Shown here: positions 16,864 to 25,370 of the stretch, piece after piece
How the letters are laid out: every line of letters begins with the position of its first letter
How positions within the stretch are numbered: position 1 is the first letter of the stretch
Source of the DNA: Dehalococcoidia bacterium
GTDB taxonomy: Bacteria > Chloroflexota > Dehalococcoidia > Lucifugimonadales > Australimonadaceae
Assembly (NCBI GenBank): GCA_022820645.1
Contig: JAJEFD010000013.1
Span: 1-64,000 of the forward strand
Direction of reading: 5' to 3'
Length of the DNA: 64,000 nt
Notes under the pieces: generated by a model
What the model saw: the letters and a program-made list of their open reading frames with translations, nothing else
What the model was told of the DNA's origin: nothing
The model's database searches: none
Position numbers and translations under genes: made by a program

Positions 16864-17718
16864 ATGCCCTACGAACCATCGCCCTTCCTCCGCAGCCTGC
16901 CGCTCTTCGCGGAGGATGAGCACCAGCCGTTCCGGAAGTCCGCACGAGGCGCGATGCGCGGTGCGGCGCTGCTCGTCCACGGCTTCCCCGGCACGCCCGC
17001 CGACATGCGGCCCCTTGCCGCGTCGCTCGCCGCCGCAGGCTGGGACGTGGACGCGCCCCTCCTGCCTGGCTTCGGCCCACAGATCATCACGCTCCCCAAC
17101 CGCCGCCACGCCGAGTGGACAGACACCGTCGCGGAGCGCGTGCGTTCGCTGCGCACGGAGCACGACACGGTCATCGTCGTGGGGCACTCGCTCGGCGCTT
17201 CGGTGTCCATCGTGGCCGCGCACCAAGAGATGGCCGACGGCTACGCACTGCTCGCGCCGTACTGGCGCTTCGGCGGGCCGGCAGTGCACGTACTCTGGCC
17301 GTTCCTCCGGCTCTTCTTCGGACGGTGGCGTCCGCTCAAACGTGCGGACTTCTCCGACGAACGCATCCGGCAGGGCCTGTTGAGCGTCATACCCGGCCTG
17401 CAGATAGACGACCCCGCCGTGCAGGCCGAGCTGCGGGCGTTCGTCGTCCCTACCCAGCTCCTGAACGAGCTGCGCAGGATCGGCCTTGCCGCCGGAGGTG
17501 CGGCGCGACGGCTGCACGCCCCAACGCTCGTCGTGCAGGGCGTACGTGACACCCTCGTAAAGCCGGATGACACCGCCCGCCTCGTCGAACGCCTGCCGTC
17601 CGTGCGCCGCTTCGAGACGGTGGACGGCTCGCATGGCCTGCCGCTGCCGGAGGGTGGCGCGTGGGAACGCGTCGCGCAGGCGGTGCTGCGTTTCGCAGAC
17701 GAGATCGCGAGCGCGTGA
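16864..17718 (+). CDS. Alpha/beta hydrolase (carboxylesterase/lipase-like)
   Basis: A 284-residue serine hydrolase. The oxyanion region is LLVHGFPGTPADMR, the nucleophile elbow VVGHSLGAS, the acid is likely in QGVRDTLVKPDD and the histidine in GSHGLPL. The arrangement resembles Est30-type carboxylesterases or monoacylglycerol lipases. No signal peptide is visible, so it is cytoplasmic. It ends 6 bases from the convergent aminotransferase stop. Confidence 0.85.
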   Translation: MPYEPSPFLRSLPLFAEDEHQPFRKSARGAMRGAALLVHGFPGTPADMRPLAASLAAAGWDVDAPLLPGFGPQIITLPNRRHAEWTDTVAERVRSLRTEHDTVIVVGHSLGASVSIVAAHQEMADGYALLAPYWRFGGPAVHVLWPFLRLFFGRWRPLKRADFSDERIRQGLLSVIPGLQIDDPAVQAELRAFVVPTQLLNELRRIGLAAGGAARRLHAPTLVVQGVRDTLVKPDDTARLVERLPSVRRFETVDGSHGLPLPEGGAWERVAQAVLRFADEIASA

Positions 17719-17724
17719 CGGCGG

Positions 17725-18888
17725 CTACCGTTCCGCGAGCCAGCGCCCCAGCCGGTTGAGCGCCTCGCGGATGTTCTCCTGCGAGTTCGCGAACGAGATG
17801 CGGACGTACCCCTCGCCGTACTCCCCGAACGCCGTCCCCGAGAGCAGCGAAACGCCCGCCTCCTGCAACGCGCCCTGTTCGAACTCGCCGCTCGTCATCC
17901 CCGTGCCCGTGATGTTCGGGAACGTGTAGAACGCCCCCTTCGGCATCGGGCAGGTGACGCCCGGCAGGGCGTTCAGCCCCGCGACGAGCAGGCTCCGGCG
18001 CTCATTGAACTCGCTCACCATCTCTCTGACGGGCTCCTGCGACGACTGCAATGCGGTCACCGCCGCGATCTGCCCGAACGCCGCCGTACACGACACGCTG
18101 TTTGTCACCAGCCGCGTCACCGGCTCCACCAGCGGCTCCGGAAAGACGCCGTAGCCCAGCCGCCATCCCGTCATCGCGTAGCTCTTGGACAGACCGTCCA
18201 GCACCACCGTCCGCTCCCACATCGACGGGAAACTCGTGATGGAGGTGTGCGAGCCCTCGTAGTAGAAGTCCTTGTATATCTCGTCGGAGAGCACGACCGC
18301 GTCCGCCTCCACCGCGAGTTCCGCGATGCGCTCCAGCGTCGAGTCCGGTATCACACTTCCGCACGGGTTGTTCGGCGAGTTGACGATGATGAGACGTGTG
18401 CGGGGACTGATGAGCCCGGCGAGTTCGTCCGGGTCCGGGTTGTAGCCCAGCTCCTCGCGCAGCCGCATCGGCACCGGCGTCGCGCCCGCGAACCGGATCA
18501 TCGACTCGTAGATGGGGAATCCGGGGTTCGGGTAGATGACTTCGTCGCCCTCCTCAGCGAGTGCAAGGATCGTGAAGAACATGATCGGCTTGCCGCCGGG
18601 CGTCACGATGATGCGGGACGCGGGCAACTCGCAGTCGAGACGCCGCCCCACGTCCGCCGCTATCGCCTCGCGCGCCTCGGTGATGCCCGGCGACGGCACG
18701 TAGTGCGTGTATCCCGCGTCGAGCGCTCCCTTGGCCGCTTCGACGATGTGCGCAGGCGTGTCGTAGTCCGGTTCGCCGATGCCGAGGAAGATGATGCTGT
18801 GGCCCTGCGCTTCGAGCGCTTTGGCCCGCGCCAGCGCCTCGAACGCCGTCTCCGTCCCCAGCCGTGACATCCGCGAAGCTAGGCGCAT
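17725..18888 (-). CDS. PLP-dependent class I/II aminotransferase
   Basis: The 387-residue fold-type I aminotransferase has VNSPNNPCGSVIPD, LSDEIYKDFYYEG and the PLP lysine in LDGLSKSYAMTGWRLGYG. It is closest in style to the aspartate/aromatic aminotransferase subgroup (AspC/PatA-like). GGAGGAGG lies 7 bases before the ATG. Its start overlaps the MoaD-like stop by 10 bases, so it ends the molybdenum hydroxylase gene run; whether the reactions are linked is unknown. Confidence 0.9.
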   Translation of the reverse strand: MRLASRMSRLGTETAFEALARAKALEAQGHSIIFLGIGEPDYDTPAHIVEAAKGALDAGYTHYVPSPGITEAREAIAADVGRRLDCELPASRIIVTPGGKPIMFFTILALAEEGDEVIYPNPGFPIYESMIRFAGATPVPMRLREELGYNPDPDELAGLISPRTRLIIVNSPNNPCGSVIPDSTLERIAELAVEADAVVLSDEIYKDFYYEGSHTSITSFPSMWERTVVLDGLSKSYAMTGWRLGYGVFPEPLVEPVTRLVTNSVSCTAAFGQIAAVTALQSSQEPVREMVSEFNERRSLLVAGLNALPGVTCPMPKGAFYTFPNITGTGMTSGEFEQGALQEAGVSLLSGTAFGEYGEGYVRISFANSQENIREALNRLGRWLAER

Positions 18889-19196
18889 CTCTCGCCTCCT
18901 CCCGGTTCACTGTTCGAAACGGCTGCGCCGCCTGAGATGGCCGGGATGAAGTGCACCTCGGAATCCGCGTCGAGGGGCGTCAGCAGGCCCATGTTCGTCG
19001 GCTCTCCGTCCACGATCGCCGCGAGTCCGGGCATCAGCCGGTCGGCGTCCTCGGGGTTGACGAGGCTCTCGGCGATGCCCGGATAGCGCTCATTGAGGTT
19101 CCGTACCAGTGCGCGCAGCGTCGCCCCCGGCACTTCCGCGCTCGACTCACCGCTGGTGTAGCGTCTGAGCGGGATGGACAGGAAGACCGTCGCCAC
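18879..19196 (-). CDS. MoaD/ThiS-family ubiquitin-like protein with C-terminal extension
   Basis: A 105-residue beta-grasp protein starting with GTG at 19196, three bases after the molybdenum hydroxylase stop. The core ends HFIPAISGG, the place where MoaD and ThiS terminate, but 15 further residues (AAVSNSEPGGGERCA) follow. Those codons contain the ribosome site of the overlapping aminotransferase gene. Canonical sulfur carriers need a free GlyGly end, so this one would need trimming or has another role. Its position suggests a link to molybdopterin or to enzyme maturation. Confidence 0.78.
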   Translation of the reverse strand: MATVFLSIPLRRYTSGESSAEVPGATLRALVRNLNERYPGIAESLVNPEDADRLMPGLAAIVDGEPTNMGLLTPLDADSEVHFIPAISGGAAVSNSEPGGGERCA

Positions 19197-19199
19197 GGT

Positions 19200-21503
19200 C
19201 TAGTGTCCGTTCTGGCCGTTCCGCTTGTTCGCCAGCGCTTCCATGATCCGGCTGGGGTTCATGGGCGTCTGGTACAGCCGCGTGCCGATGGCGTCCGCTA
19301 TCGCGTTCCCGACCGCGGGCGCGGGCGGGACGATGCTCGTCTCGCCGATGCCGCGCACCCCGAACGGGTGGTTCGTGTTCGGCACCTCGACCACGATGGC
19401 GTCGATCATCGGCAGGTCGAGCGCGGTCGGCATCCGGTAGTCCAGGAAGCTGGAGTTCTGCATCACGCCGTCGGGGCTCGTGTAGTACTCCTCGTTGAGC
19501 GCCCAGCCGATGCCTTGCGCCGCGCCGCCCTGGAACTGGCCTTCCACGTAGGACGGGTGCACCGCCTTGCCGGCGTCCTGCGCCGCCGTGTAGCGGAGTA
19601 TCTGCACCTTCCCCGTCTCCGGATCGACCTCCACGTCGACCAGGTGCGCCGCGAAGCTGCCGCCGCCGGAGCCGCGAACGTTCACCGTGCCCGTCTTGGA
19701 GACCGGGCCGCCGGTCTGGCCGAGCTTGCCCGCCGCCTCCTTGAACGTGAGGCGCTGGTCGGGAGCAACCTTGTTCTGGAAGACGCTGTCCTCGAACTCC
19801 ACGTTCTCCGGCTCCGTCTCCCAGATCATCGCCATCCGCTTCTTGATCTCCTCGACCACCTGCTTCGCGGCCTCTATCGCCGCCTGTCCGCTGGCGTAGG
19901 TCGTGCGGCTGCCTGCCGTCAGGTCGTTGTAGCCGACGGAGTCCGTGTCCACGACGGTCGGGTGCACGTCGTGCGCCGGGAGGCCGAACACCTCTGCGGC
20001 CTGCATCGCGATCGTCGTGCGCGTCCCGCCGATGTCGGGGTTGCCTTCCACCAGCGATACCACGCCGTCGTCGTTGACGCTGATCGTGACGGACGAGCGG
20101 TTGCCGCCGCCGTTCCAGTAGCCGGTCGCCAGGCCGCGCCCGCGCAGCTTCCCGTCCGAACTCTCGCCCAGGTCGCTCTTGAAGTGGTCGGAGCCCTTGA
20201 TCGCCTCCATGCATGCCACGTTCCCGATGCGCGGGAACACCGGCCCGTCCGGCCTGCGGGTGCCCTCTTCCGCCGCGTTGAGCAGGTGGAACTCCATCGG
20301 GTCCATCCCGATCTGCTCGCACAGTTCGGAGATGAGCGACTCGCTGGCGAACGTCGCCTGCGGCGTGCCCGGCGCGCGGTACGCGGCCGTCTTGGACATG
20401 TTGATGACCACGTCGTAGGCGTCGATGCGAACGTTCGGCACCTTGTAGCAGGCGAAGATGCCCGCCGTCGCCGCGCTGATGGACGAGCCGGGATAGGCGC
20501 CCGCCATGTAGCGGATGTCGGCCGTCGCCGCGACGATCTTCCCGTCCTTGTCGACGCCTATCTTCGCGGTGACCTGCCCGCCGGGGCCGGGGCCCGTCGC
20601 GTCGAACACGGACTTGCGGTCCATCGTCATCTTGACCGGCCTGCCGGACTTGCGCGAGAGCATCGCGGCGAGCGGCTCCATGTAGAGCCCTATCTTGCCG
20701 CCGAAGCCGCCTCCGATCTCCATCGGCACGACGCGCACGTCCGAGAGCGGGAGCTTCAGCACCGTCGCCACGTTGCTCCGCACGCCGAACGGCGCCTGCG
20801 TGGTCGTCCAGACCGTGAGTTTGTCGTCCGGGCTCCAGAAGGCGGTGGAACTGTGCGGTTCGATGTAGCCCTGGTGCGCCCGCGCGATGGTGTACGTCCG
20901 TTCGAGTACGTGCGCCGCCTCCGCGAACGCCGCCTCCGGGTCGCCGAACTCCGTGCGGGTGTGCTCGGCGACGTTGGTCGGCGAGACCTTCTCGCCCAGG
21001 TGATCGCCGACGAGGTCGTCGTGGATGATGACCGCGTCCGGCTTCATCGCGTCTTCGAGGCTGATGACCGCCTGGAGCGGCTCGTACTCGACCTCGATGA
21101 GCTTCAGCGCCTCCAGCGCCGTGTTCTGGTCGACGGCGGCGACCGCCGCGACCGGATGACCCCGGTAGACGGCCTTGCCGTGCGCCATGACACGCTGGCT
21201 GGACCACTTGAGGTTCGTCACCTCCTCGACCATGTCCACCATCTTGGGCGCGGTAACCGGCATGTCGTCGCCTGATATGGCGGCGAAGACGCCCGGCGCT
21301 GCTTCCGCGCGGGAGACGTCCACCTTCTTGATGACGGCGTGCGCGTACGGGCTGCGGAGCACCGCGCCGTGGATGAGGCCCGGCAGCTTCAGGTCCGCGC
21401 CGTACTGAGCGCGGCCCAGCACCTTGTCGACGCCGTCGTGCCGGATGGGGCGGCTGCCCACCACCTTGAACTCCTGTGCGGGTCGGTCAGCGGTCGTAGT
21501 CAT
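19200..21503 (-). CDS. Xanthine dehydrogenase family molybdopterin-binding subunit
   Basis: The 767-residue large subunit of a molybdenum hydroxylase (XdhA/CoxL family) carries GGGFGGKIGLYMEPLAAML, the active-loop region KTAAYRAPGTPQATFASE, GWNGGG-like sequence and a C-terminal GIGETSIVPPAPAVGNAIADA with the conserved Glu. The loop is not AYRCSFR, so it is not a form I CO dehydrogenase. The ATG at 21503 is preceded by GGAGGAG; a GTG at 21521 lies within that site and is rejected. The Fe-S and FAD subunit genes are directly upstream. Confidence 0.92.
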   Translation of the reverse strand: MTTTADRPAQEFKVVGSRPIRHDGVDKVLGRAQYGADLKLPGLIHGAVLRSPYAHAVIKKVDVSRAEAAPGVFAAISGDDMPVTAPKMVDMVEEVTNLKWSSQRVMAHGKAVYRGHPVAAVAAVDQNTALEALKLIEVEYEPLQAVISLEDAMKPDAVIIHDDLVGDHLGEKVSPTNVAEHTRTEFGDPEAAFAEAAHVLERTYTIARAHQGYIEPHSSTAFWSPDDKLTVWTTTQAPFGVRSNVATVLKLPLSDVRVVPMEIGGGFGGKIGLYMEPLAAMLSRKSGRPVKMTMDRKSVFDATGPGPGGQVTAKIGVDKDGKIVAATADIRYMAGAYPGSSISAATAGIFACYKVPNVRIDAYDVVINMSKTAAYRAPGTPQATFASESLISELCEQIGMDPMEFHLLNAAEEGTRRPDGPVFPRIGNVACMEAIKGSDHFKSDLGESSDGKLRGRGLATGYWNGGGNRSSVTISVNDDGVVSLVEGNPDIGGTRTTIAMQAAEVFGLPAHDVHPTVVDTDSVGYNDLTAGSRTTYASGQAAIEAAKQVVEEIKKRMAMIWETEPENVEFEDSVFQNKVAPDQRLTFKEAAGKLGQTGGPVSKTGTVNVRGSGGGSFAAHLVDVEVDPETGKVQILRYTAAQDAGKAVHPSYVEGQFQGGAAQGIGWALNEEYYTSPDGVMQNSSFLDYRMPTALDLPMIDAIVVEVPNTNHPFGVRGIGETSIVPPAPAVGNAIADAIGTRLYQTPMNPSRIMEALANKRNGQNGH

Positions 21504-21536
21504 GTCGCTCGACTCCTCCACGCGTCGTCAGACGCG

Positions 21537-22025
21537 CTAAGTCTTGTCCGCGGCGCTCTGCACGGCGCGCACGATCTTGTCGTATCCGGTGCACCGGCAC
21601 AGGTTGCCGGCCAGCCAGAGACGGATGCGGTGTTCGTCCGGATGAGGTTCGCGTTCCAGCAGCGCCCGCGCCGCCACGAGGAAGCCCGGAGTGCAGATGC
21701 CGCACTGGAGCGCGGCCTCCTCCAGGAACGCCTGCTGCAGCGGGTGCAGCCCGTGCGGCGGCGCCATTCCCTCGATGGTGTCGACGCTCTTCCCGTCGAC
21801 CTCGGCAGCGAGCACGAGGCACGAGTCGACGATGCGCCCGTCGAGCGAGACGGTGCACGCGCCGCAGTTGCCGTCGTTGCAGCCTTCCTTCGTCCCCGTG
21901 AGGCCGACCACCTCGCGGAGCGCCTCCAGCAGCGATTGGTACGGGGCCGCGAGGAACTCCGTCTCCTGCCCGTTCAGCGTGCAGGCGACCGGAACCTTGC
22001 GGACTGGTGTCTCTTGTTGCGTCAT
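21537..22025 (-). CDS. (2Fe-2S)-binding subunit of molybdenum hydroxylase
   Basis: A 162-residue small subunit with two [2Fe-2S] sites. The plant-ferredoxin site is GCNDGNCGACTV with a fourth Cys in DSC; the helical-domain site is CGICTPG and LCRCTGYDKI. It relays electrons from the molybdenum site to FAD. The order FAD subunit, Fe-S subunit, Mo subunit along the minus strand is the common coxMSL-type order. Confidence 0.94.
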   Translation of the reverse strand: MTQQETPVRKVPVACTLNGQETEFLAAPYQSLLEALREVVGLTGTKEGCNDGNCGACTVSLDGRIVDSCLVLAAEVDGKSVDTIEGMAPPHGLHPLQQAFLEEAALQCGICTPGFLVAARALLEREPHPDEHRIRLWLAGNLCRCTGYDKIVRAVQSAADKT

Positions 22026-22039
22026 TCCTACCTGCCTGC

Positions 22040-22912
22040 TCAGCGATTTGATTGGGCGCGCCCCAGCGCGATGGCGAGCGTCCGGCGCGTCAGCACCTTC
22101 ACCAGCTCGATGCGGTGCTCCGCCGTTCCGCGCATGTCGCCGATGGGCGTCGCCTCGGTGGAAGCGATCTCTCCCGCCTCCGCGAACGTCTCCGGCGTGG
22201 CGGGCTTGCCCGCGAGGAACGCCGACGCCTTCGCCGCGAACAGCGGTGTCGGCCCGACAGCGGCGAGCGCGATGCGCCCTGACGCGATGGTCGCGCCGTC
22301 TTCACCCAGCGTGAGTGCGCTCGCGACTCCCGCCACGGCGATATCCATCTCGTTGCGCGGGATGAAGCGCTGGTACGCCGCGCCGAACCCCTTATCGGGG
22401 GCCGGGACCTCCAGCGCCACGAGCAGCTCCCCGCGCCCCAGCACGTTCGCCCCGGGCGCAGTGCAGAACTCCTCGACCGGCACGCGGCGCTCGCCCTGCG
22501 GGCCCTGCACCACCGCGACCGTCGAATGGACGATCAGGGGGCAGATGCCGTCCGCGCTCGGCGAGGCGTTGCACAGATTGCCGCCGAGGCTCGCCCGCGA
22601 CTGTATCTGGATGCCGCCGATGAGCGATGCCGCGTCGATGAGGCCCGGGAACGCCGCTGCGACGGCGCTGTCCTCGTAGATCCGGTAGCACGGGACCGCT
22701 GCGCCGATGCGCAGGCTGCCGTTCAGGTCGAGCGTCGTCGCCTCGGGCACGCCCTTCAGGTCCACGATGGCGTCGAGGTCGAACCGCCCGCCGCGCAGTT
22801 GAACGAGAACGTCGGTGCCGCCCGCGAACGGCCTCGCACGTTCGCCGTGCTGTTCGAGCACGGCGACTGCTTCATCCAATGTGCGTGGGGCGACGTAGGT
22901 GAATGGATGCAA
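22040..22912 (-). CDS. FAD-binding subunit of xanthine dehydrogenase family
   Basis: A 290-residue FAD-binding (PCMH-type) subunit: HPFTYVAPRTLDEAVAVL at the N-terminus, FAGGTDVLVQLRGG, then GGIQIQSRASLGGNLCNASP. The start is taken as the TTG at 22912, which has AGGAGGG 9 bases upstream and gives the usual N-terminus. An ATG at 22954 lies inside the promoter -10 box (22953-22958) and cannot be used if that promoter is right. First gene of the hydroxylase operon. Confidence 0.9.
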   Translation of the reverse strand: MHPFTYVAPRTLDEAVAVLEQHGERARPFAGGTDVLVQLRGGRFDLDAIVDLKGVPEATTLDLNGSLRIGAAVPCYRIYEDSAVAAAFPGLIDAASLIGGIQIQSRASLGGNLCNASPSADGICPLIVHSTVAVVQGPQGERRVPVEEFCTAPGANVLGRGELLVALEVPAPDKGFGAAYQRFIPRNEMDIAVAGVASALTLGEDGATIASGRIALAAVGPTPLFAAKASAFLAGKPATPETFAEAGEIASTEATPIGDMRGTAEHRIELVKVLTRRTLAIALGRAQSNR

Positions 22913-22952
22913 CTGAACGCTCCCTCCTGCCGTGATGCGCCGGTGCGCCCAC

Positions 22953-22982
22953 ATTATTCACGAAAGGCCAACGCCATCGCAA
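22953..22982 (-). promoter_or_regulatory. Promoter of the molybdenum hydroxylase operon
   Basis: On the minus strand TTGCGA (22977-22982) and AATAAT (22953-22958) are separated by 18 bases. Start of transcription is predicted near 22946, about 34 bases before the TTG start codon. The 310-base gap 22913-23222 otherwise holds only the divergent promoter and leader of the RRM gene. Confidence 0.6.
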
Positions 22983-23087
22983 TCTCCGGCCTCGTGATTG
23001 ACCGGCGCAGCGCAGTGCCACGGTTTGCTTGCAATCCGACAGCGCAGATGGCCGCGGGTGCGATTTTCGACGGCGAAACATTGCGGC

Positions 23088-23116
23088 TTGCATGTAGCCC
23101 GTCATGCGGCTACAAT
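23088..23116 (+). promoter_or_regulatory. Promoter of the RRM RNA-binding protein gene
   Basis: TTGCAT (23088-23093), a 17-base spacer and TACAAT (23111-23116) form a good sigma-70-type promoter. The transcript would have a leader of about 100 bases before the GTG start, long enough for post-transcriptional control. Confidence 0.65.
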
Positions 23117-23222
23117 GCGGCTCGCCGCCTGCCCACTCGATTCTCAGCCTCGGCTTTGACAAGCGGAGAGAAGGCGGCAATACTCGGCGTCACGCCGTTG
23201 CGTAGTTTGGAGGATACCGACA

Positions 23223-23492
23223 GTGGCAGAGGACAGCAATCGCTTGTTTGTAGGTAACATACCGTTCAGGATGACCCAGGACGAACTCCATGACCTCTTC
23301 TCTCAGGCAGGGGCCGTGGTTTCCGTCCACATTCCGACGGACAGAGAGACAGGACGCCCGCGCGGCTTCGGGTTCGTTCAGATGGAGGACGACACCTCGA
23401 AGGAGCAGGCGGTCCAGATGTTTAACGGCTACTCGGTGAGTGGCCGGGCCCTCGTGGTCAACGAGGCTCGCCCCCGCGAACCCCGCTTCTAG
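23223..23492 (+). CDS. Single-RRM RNA-binding protein
   Basis: An 89-residue RNA recognition motif protein: RNP2 is RLFVGNIPF and RNP1 is RGFGFVQM, both with the RNA-stacking aromatics. Bacterial proteins of this kind are small and often cold- or stress-inducible. The start is GTG with GGAGG about 9 bases before it. The C-terminus after the RRM is a short Arg-rich tail. A strong rho-independent terminator follows, so the gene is a single-gene unit. Confidence 0.93.
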   Translation: MAEDSNRLFVGNIPFRMTQDELHDLFSQAGAVVSVHIPTDRETGRPRGFGFVQMEDDTSKEQAVQMFNGYSVSGRALVVNEARPREPRF

Positions 23493-23509
23493 GCATCGCT
23501 TGGTATTTG

Positions 23510-23539
23510 AAGAGCGCCGCGGTCGTCGCGGCGCTCTTT
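23510..23539 (+). terminator. Rho-independent terminator after the RRM gene
   Basis: A 12-bp perfect stem (AAGAGCGCCGCG / CGCGGCGCTCTT) with a 5-base loop, beginning 18 bases after the stop codon. The T-tract is short, being part of the closing stem. Confidence 0.8.
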
Positions 23540-23592
23540 CAGCCTATCCCTCATTCACTCACGCTCGTACTGGCACGCCCGCTTGAGCGCCT

Positions 23593-24768
23593 TCACGCGC
23601 CCATAGCAACGTCCGTGTACTTGCTGCCTGCGCCCGTGACGAGGAGCACCGTCTCCGTCTCCGGGGCCAGGAAGCCGGACTCACGCAGCTTGCGGTAGGC
23701 CACGAGCGTGGCCGCCCCCTCCGGCGCGGACCAGACGCCCTCGGCCGACGCCATCTCGCGCATCCCGGCGAGTATCTCCTCGTCCGTCACCGCGATGGCC
23801 GTACCGCCGCTCTCCCGCACCGTGTCCAGGATCAGGTAGTCCCCCACCGCGACCGGCACGCGGATGCCCGCGGCTACCGTCTGCGCGTTCTCCCACGGCT
23901 CGGCGTGACGCACGCCCTGCTCGAACGCCCGCACGATCGGCGCGCAGCCTGTGGACTGCACCACGATCATCTTCGGGCGCTCGGGGCCGATCCAGCCGAG
24001 GCACTCCATCTCGCTGAACGCCTTCCACATCCCCACGAGGCCCGTGCCGCCGCCCGTCGGGTAGATGATCGCCTCCGGCACACGCCACCCCAGCGACTGC
24101 ACGATCTCGTAGCCCATCGTCTTCTTGCCCTCGACGCGGTACGGCTCGCGCAGCGTCGACACGTCGAACAGGCCGAGCTCCGCCGCCTTCTCACGGGAGA
24201 GCCTGCCCGCGTCGTTGATGAGCCCCTTCACCAGCGTCAGGTGCGACCCGGCGAGCGCGGCCTCGGTCTTCGCTGCGGGGGGCGCGTCCTCCGGCATGAA
24301 CACGTGGCACTCCATGTCGCCGCGCGCGCAGTACGACGCCAGCGCCCCGCCCGCGTTGCCCGCGGACGGCACCGTGAGCCGCGTCAGCCCCAGCTCCTTC
24401 GCCCGCGACACCGCCGACGACAGCCCGCGCGCCTTGAACGTTCCCGTGGGGTTCTGGCCCTCGTCCTTGATGTAGAGCGTGCGCGCGCCCAGCGACCGTT
24501 CGAGGTTCGAGGCGCGGATCATCGGCGTGCCGCCCTCGCCGAGCGTCACGATGTTCGACTCGTCGCGGACGGGCATCAACTCGAAGTAACGCCACATCGT
24601 GGGAGGACGCGTCGCGAACACCGACGGGTCGACCTCGCGGCGCACCGCTTCGAGATCGTAGCGGGGATAGAGGACCTTCTGTGCTGCGGGTGAAAGGGTG
24701 TGCGGTTCGTCGGCGTTATACGTCTCTCCCGTCTCGGTGCATTCGAGATGGGACAGATAGCTGCGCAT
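23593..24768 (-). CDS. thrC: Threonine synthase-like PLP enzyme
   Basis: A 391-residue fold-type II PLP protein. It opens [18 protein letters not shown], reminiscent of threonine synthase N-termini, then has [12 protein letters not shown], the PLP lysine in [26 protein letters not shown] and [11 protein letters not shown]. It should convert O-phosphohomoserine to threonine; related lyases cannot be excluded. GGAGG lies 7 bases before the ATG, in a three-base gap after the small membrane-protein gene, so the two are probably cotranscribed. Confidence 0.87.
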   Translation of the reverse strand: MRSYLSHLECTETGETYNADEPHTLSPAAQKVLYPRYDLEAVRREVDPSVFATRPPTMWRYFELMPVRDESNIVTLGEGGTPMIRASNLERSLGARTLYIKDEGQNPTGTFKARGLSSAVSRAKELGLTRLTVPSAGNAGGALASYCARGDMECHVFMPEDAPPAAKTEAALAGSHLTLVKGLINDAGRLSREKAAELGLFDVSTLREPYRVEGKKTMGYEIVQSLGWRVPEAIIYPTGGGTGLVGMWKAFSEMECLGWIGPERPKMIVVQSTGCAPIVRAFEQGVRHAEPWENAQTVAAGIRVPVAVGDYLILDTVRESGGTAIAVTDEEILAGMREMASAEGVWSAPEGAATLVAYRKLRESGFLAPETETVLLVTGAGSKYTDVAMGA

Positions 24769-24771
24769 GAC

Positions 24772-25173
24772 CTAGCCTCCGGTGATCCACCGCCACAGAC
24801 GGGAGAGGGGGCCGGCAGGTTGTGGATCATCCATCGGCTGCCCGCGCCAGCGCCGTTCTACCGTCCGACGCGGCCTGGTGAAGTAGGCGACGTAGGCGAA
24901 GACGAACAACGCCACGCTCGCCCAGAGAAAAGGGGTAACCCCTGGGGCATCGAGGGCCTTGAGAAGGACCGAGAGCACGAGCAGCGCGATGCCCGCGAGC
25001 AGCAGCCTGCCGGACGTGGGCCGGATGAACCTGCCCAGCCTCGGCCCGCGCGGCGCGCGGGCGACGCGGCGGGGAGAGCGGGGCGGCTTGGAGCCGTCTG
25101 AACCGGCGCCCTCGCCCTCTTCCCCGGCCTGGCCGAGTATCTCTTCTATCTCGCGTTGATAACGCTGCGCCAT
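24772..25173 (-). CDS. Hypothetical protein with two membrane helices
   Basis: A 133-residue protein: a charged, Gly/Pro/Arg-rich N-terminal half (about 1-52), then two hydrophobic helices near 57-71 and 80-97, and a basic C-terminus ending WRWITGG. No family recognised. GGAGGAG lies 9 bases before the ATG. It precedes the threonine synthase-like gene by three bases; no functional link is evident. Confidence 0.7.
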   Translation of the reverse strand: MAQRYQREIEEILGQAGEEGEGAGSDGSKPPRSPRRVARAPRGPRLGRFIRPTSGRLLLAGIALLVLSVLLKALDAPGVTPFLWASVALFVFAYVAYFTRPRRTVERRWRGQPMDDPQPAGPLSRLWRWITGG

Positions 25174-25220
25174 GCTGCCTTGCTCCTCCTCCGCATGACT
25201 GGCGAAGCAGGCAACTTAAT

Positions 25221-25248
25221 CATACCACTGCACACGTCAAGTGGTATG
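25221..25248. repeat. Short inverted repeat upstream of the 24772-25173 gene
   Basis: CATACCACT and AGTGGTATG form a perfect 9-bp inverted repeat around a 10-base centre, about 48-75 bases upstream of the small membrane-protein start. It could be an operator or a hairpin; there is no T-tract. Confidence 0.5.
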
Positions 25249-25254
25249 CGGCCT

Positions 25255-25358
25255 TGTCATTCCGAGCGGAGCGCAGCGGAGTCGAGGAATCTCTCGGGCT
25301 GCGTGCCGCTCCGTACCGACGTCCCCCGAGAGATGTTTCGACTACGCTCAACATGACA
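25255..25358. repeat. Full-length family B palindromic element (MITE-like)
   Basis: A 104-bp unit that begins TGTCATTCCGAG and ends CTCAACATGACA. Its arms pair imperfectly over most of their length (TCTCTCGGG against CCCGAGAGA, GTCGA against TCGAC). One arm recurs at 31259, 52508, 62803 and 63041. It fills most of the gap between the small membrane-protein gene and the F420 reductase gene. No transposase is present. Confidence 0.75.
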
Positions 25359-25370
25359 ACTCCACCCCCC

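Noticed and set aside
18951-21275. A 774-residue plus-strand frame over the molybdenum hydroxylase
   Set aside because: Arg/Val/His-rich shadow frame with no domain; the minus strand encodes a conserved hydroxylase.
19200-22912. Aerobic CO dehydrogenase (coxMSL)
   Set aside because: Gene order fits, but the large subunit lacks the AYRCSFR active-site loop of form I enzymes.
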